Positions 63,642-64,000 of a stretch of 64,000 bases of DNA are shown piece by piece. Source of the DNA: Clostridium caldaquaticum. Lineage in GTDB: Bacteria > Bacillota > Clostridia > Clostridiales > Clostridiaceae. The position numbers and the translations under genes are program-made. Positions within the stretch are counted from its first letter, which is position 1. Each line of letters begins with the position of its first letter. The DNA is taken from the NCBI RefSeq assembly GCF_023806125.1, contig NZ_JAMSKT010000006.1, positions 1 to 64,000 on the forward strand. The letters run 5' to 3'. The notes under the pieces are model-generated. The model ran no database searches. It had not been told where the DNA came from and saw only the letters and a list, made by a program, of their open reading frames with translations.

Positions 63642-64000
63642 ATTTGATAAATATAAGAAAGGAATAATAACTATTGAAATACAATCCCATATACCAGAAA
63701 AATTTATAAACCTACTTTGGAAGAATGAAATTCAGATAAAAAATATAAGAAAAAAAAGTATAACTACTATGACTATGGACATAAATTTAAAGGATTATAA
63801 TAGAATTGAGGAGATAGCTAAGAGGACTAAAACTAAGATTAAAATATTAAATAGAAGAGGACTAACATTTTTTTTAATTAAAGTGAGGAAAAGAACAGCT
63901 TTAGTCTTTGGGTCTTTGTTATTTGTATTTATATTATACTACCTATCTACATTTATATGGAGAATAGATATTCAAACTGAAAATAATCTATCACCATATG
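63625..64000 (+). CDS. yqfD: Sporulation protein YqfD, 5' part (cut by window edge)
   Basis: The frame runs from ATG 63625 (or ATG 63634) to the right edge, 125 codons. It has the layout of YqfD: an N-terminal soluble domain with ITIEIQSHIPEKFINLLWKN, then LNRRGLTFFLIKVRKR, then a membrane segment (LVFGSLLFVFILYYL) starting at about residue 93. YqfD is a sigma-E-dependent sporulation membrane protein of unknown mechanism. It overlaps yqfC by 17 bases, showing coupling. GGTGG lies three bases before the first ATG and AAGGA before the second, so the start is uncertain. Confidence 0.88.
   Translation, partial: MKEMNKFDKYKKGIITIEIQSHIPEKFINLLWKNEIQIKNIRKKSITTMTMDINLKDYNRIEEIAKRTKTKIKILNRRGLTFFLIKVRKRTALVFGSLLFVFILYYLSTFIWRIDIQTENNLSPY

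Overview
The window looks like chromosomal DNA of a low-GC, endospore-forming, anaerobic Firmicute, most likely Clostridium in the strict sense. Four things point there: strongly A/T-rich codon use, Shine-Dalgarno-led genes with some TTG/GTG starts, sporulation genes (a Spo0E-like phosphatase, a SpoIVFA/SpoIVFB-like pair, gpr, yqfC, yqfD), and a complete selenocysteine system. I cannot name the species from sequence alone. Almost all genes are on the + strand and most blocks are in conserved clostridial order.

Layout. 1-426 is the 5' part of a group IIC intron on the - strand, placed directly behind the terminator of a small Spo0E-like gene. 900-3300 holds a divergent NusG_II / Gx-transporter / ApbE set, probably linked to flavin-dependent redox chemistry. 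3.4-7.5 kb carries DUF896, hprK, a 5-formyl-THF cyclo-ligase, a CorA-type transporter and an M18 aminopeptidase. 7.6-9.3 kb is the least conventional stretch: a lone lipoprotein, five tiny lysine-rich ORFs that look like one operon, and tRNA-Leu(CAA). 9.5-13.4 kb is polA-coaE-lytic transglycosylase, followed by tRNA-Leu(GAG). 13.6-17.6 kb has DUF4317, a GNAT acetyltransferase, an NlpC/P60 hydrolase under a ydaO-type c-di-AMP riboswitch, a SPOR-domain protein and DUF4321. 17.6-27.7 kb is the cell-shape and division block maf-radC-mreBCD-PBP2-minCDE-rodA-mgsA. 27.8-32.2 kb has the SpoIVFA/SpoIVFB-like pair and two radical-SAM partners (TIGR03960/TIGR03936). 32.2-38.8 kb is rng, the L21 leader with rplU-prp-rpmA, obgE-yhbY-nadD-yqeK and an RluA-type pseudouridine synthase. 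It is followed by a convergent D,D-carboxypeptidase and comEA. 40.9-45.4 kb is the whole selenocysteine module selD-selA-selB-tRNA-Sec; selD itself has an in-frame UGA. 45.8-53.9 kb has a small unknown gene coupled to comEC, then holA, rpsT (- strand), gpr, a small membrane protein, lepA and hemW. 54.0-62.1 kb is the CIRCE-controlled heat-shock operon hrcA-grpE-dnaK-dnaJ with prmA-rsmE-mtaB behind it. It is followed by a HIT protein, rpsU-yqeY, and yqfC with a truncated yqfD at the right edge.

How the parts work together. The mre/PBP2/rodA/min block builds and places the cell wall and septum, and the riboswitch-controlled NlpC/P60 enzyme and the D,D-carboxypeptidase remodel it. The sel block supplies selenocysteine and depends on its own product, because SelD is read through a UGA. 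Sporulation functions are scattered rather than clustered. I found no CRISPR array, restriction system, prophage or obvious defence island. The best candidates for something poorly described are the cluster of small charged proteins (8315-9128), a 123-bp nested inverted repeat upstream of obgE, and a hairpin lying between the Shine-Dalgarno and the start codon of gpr.
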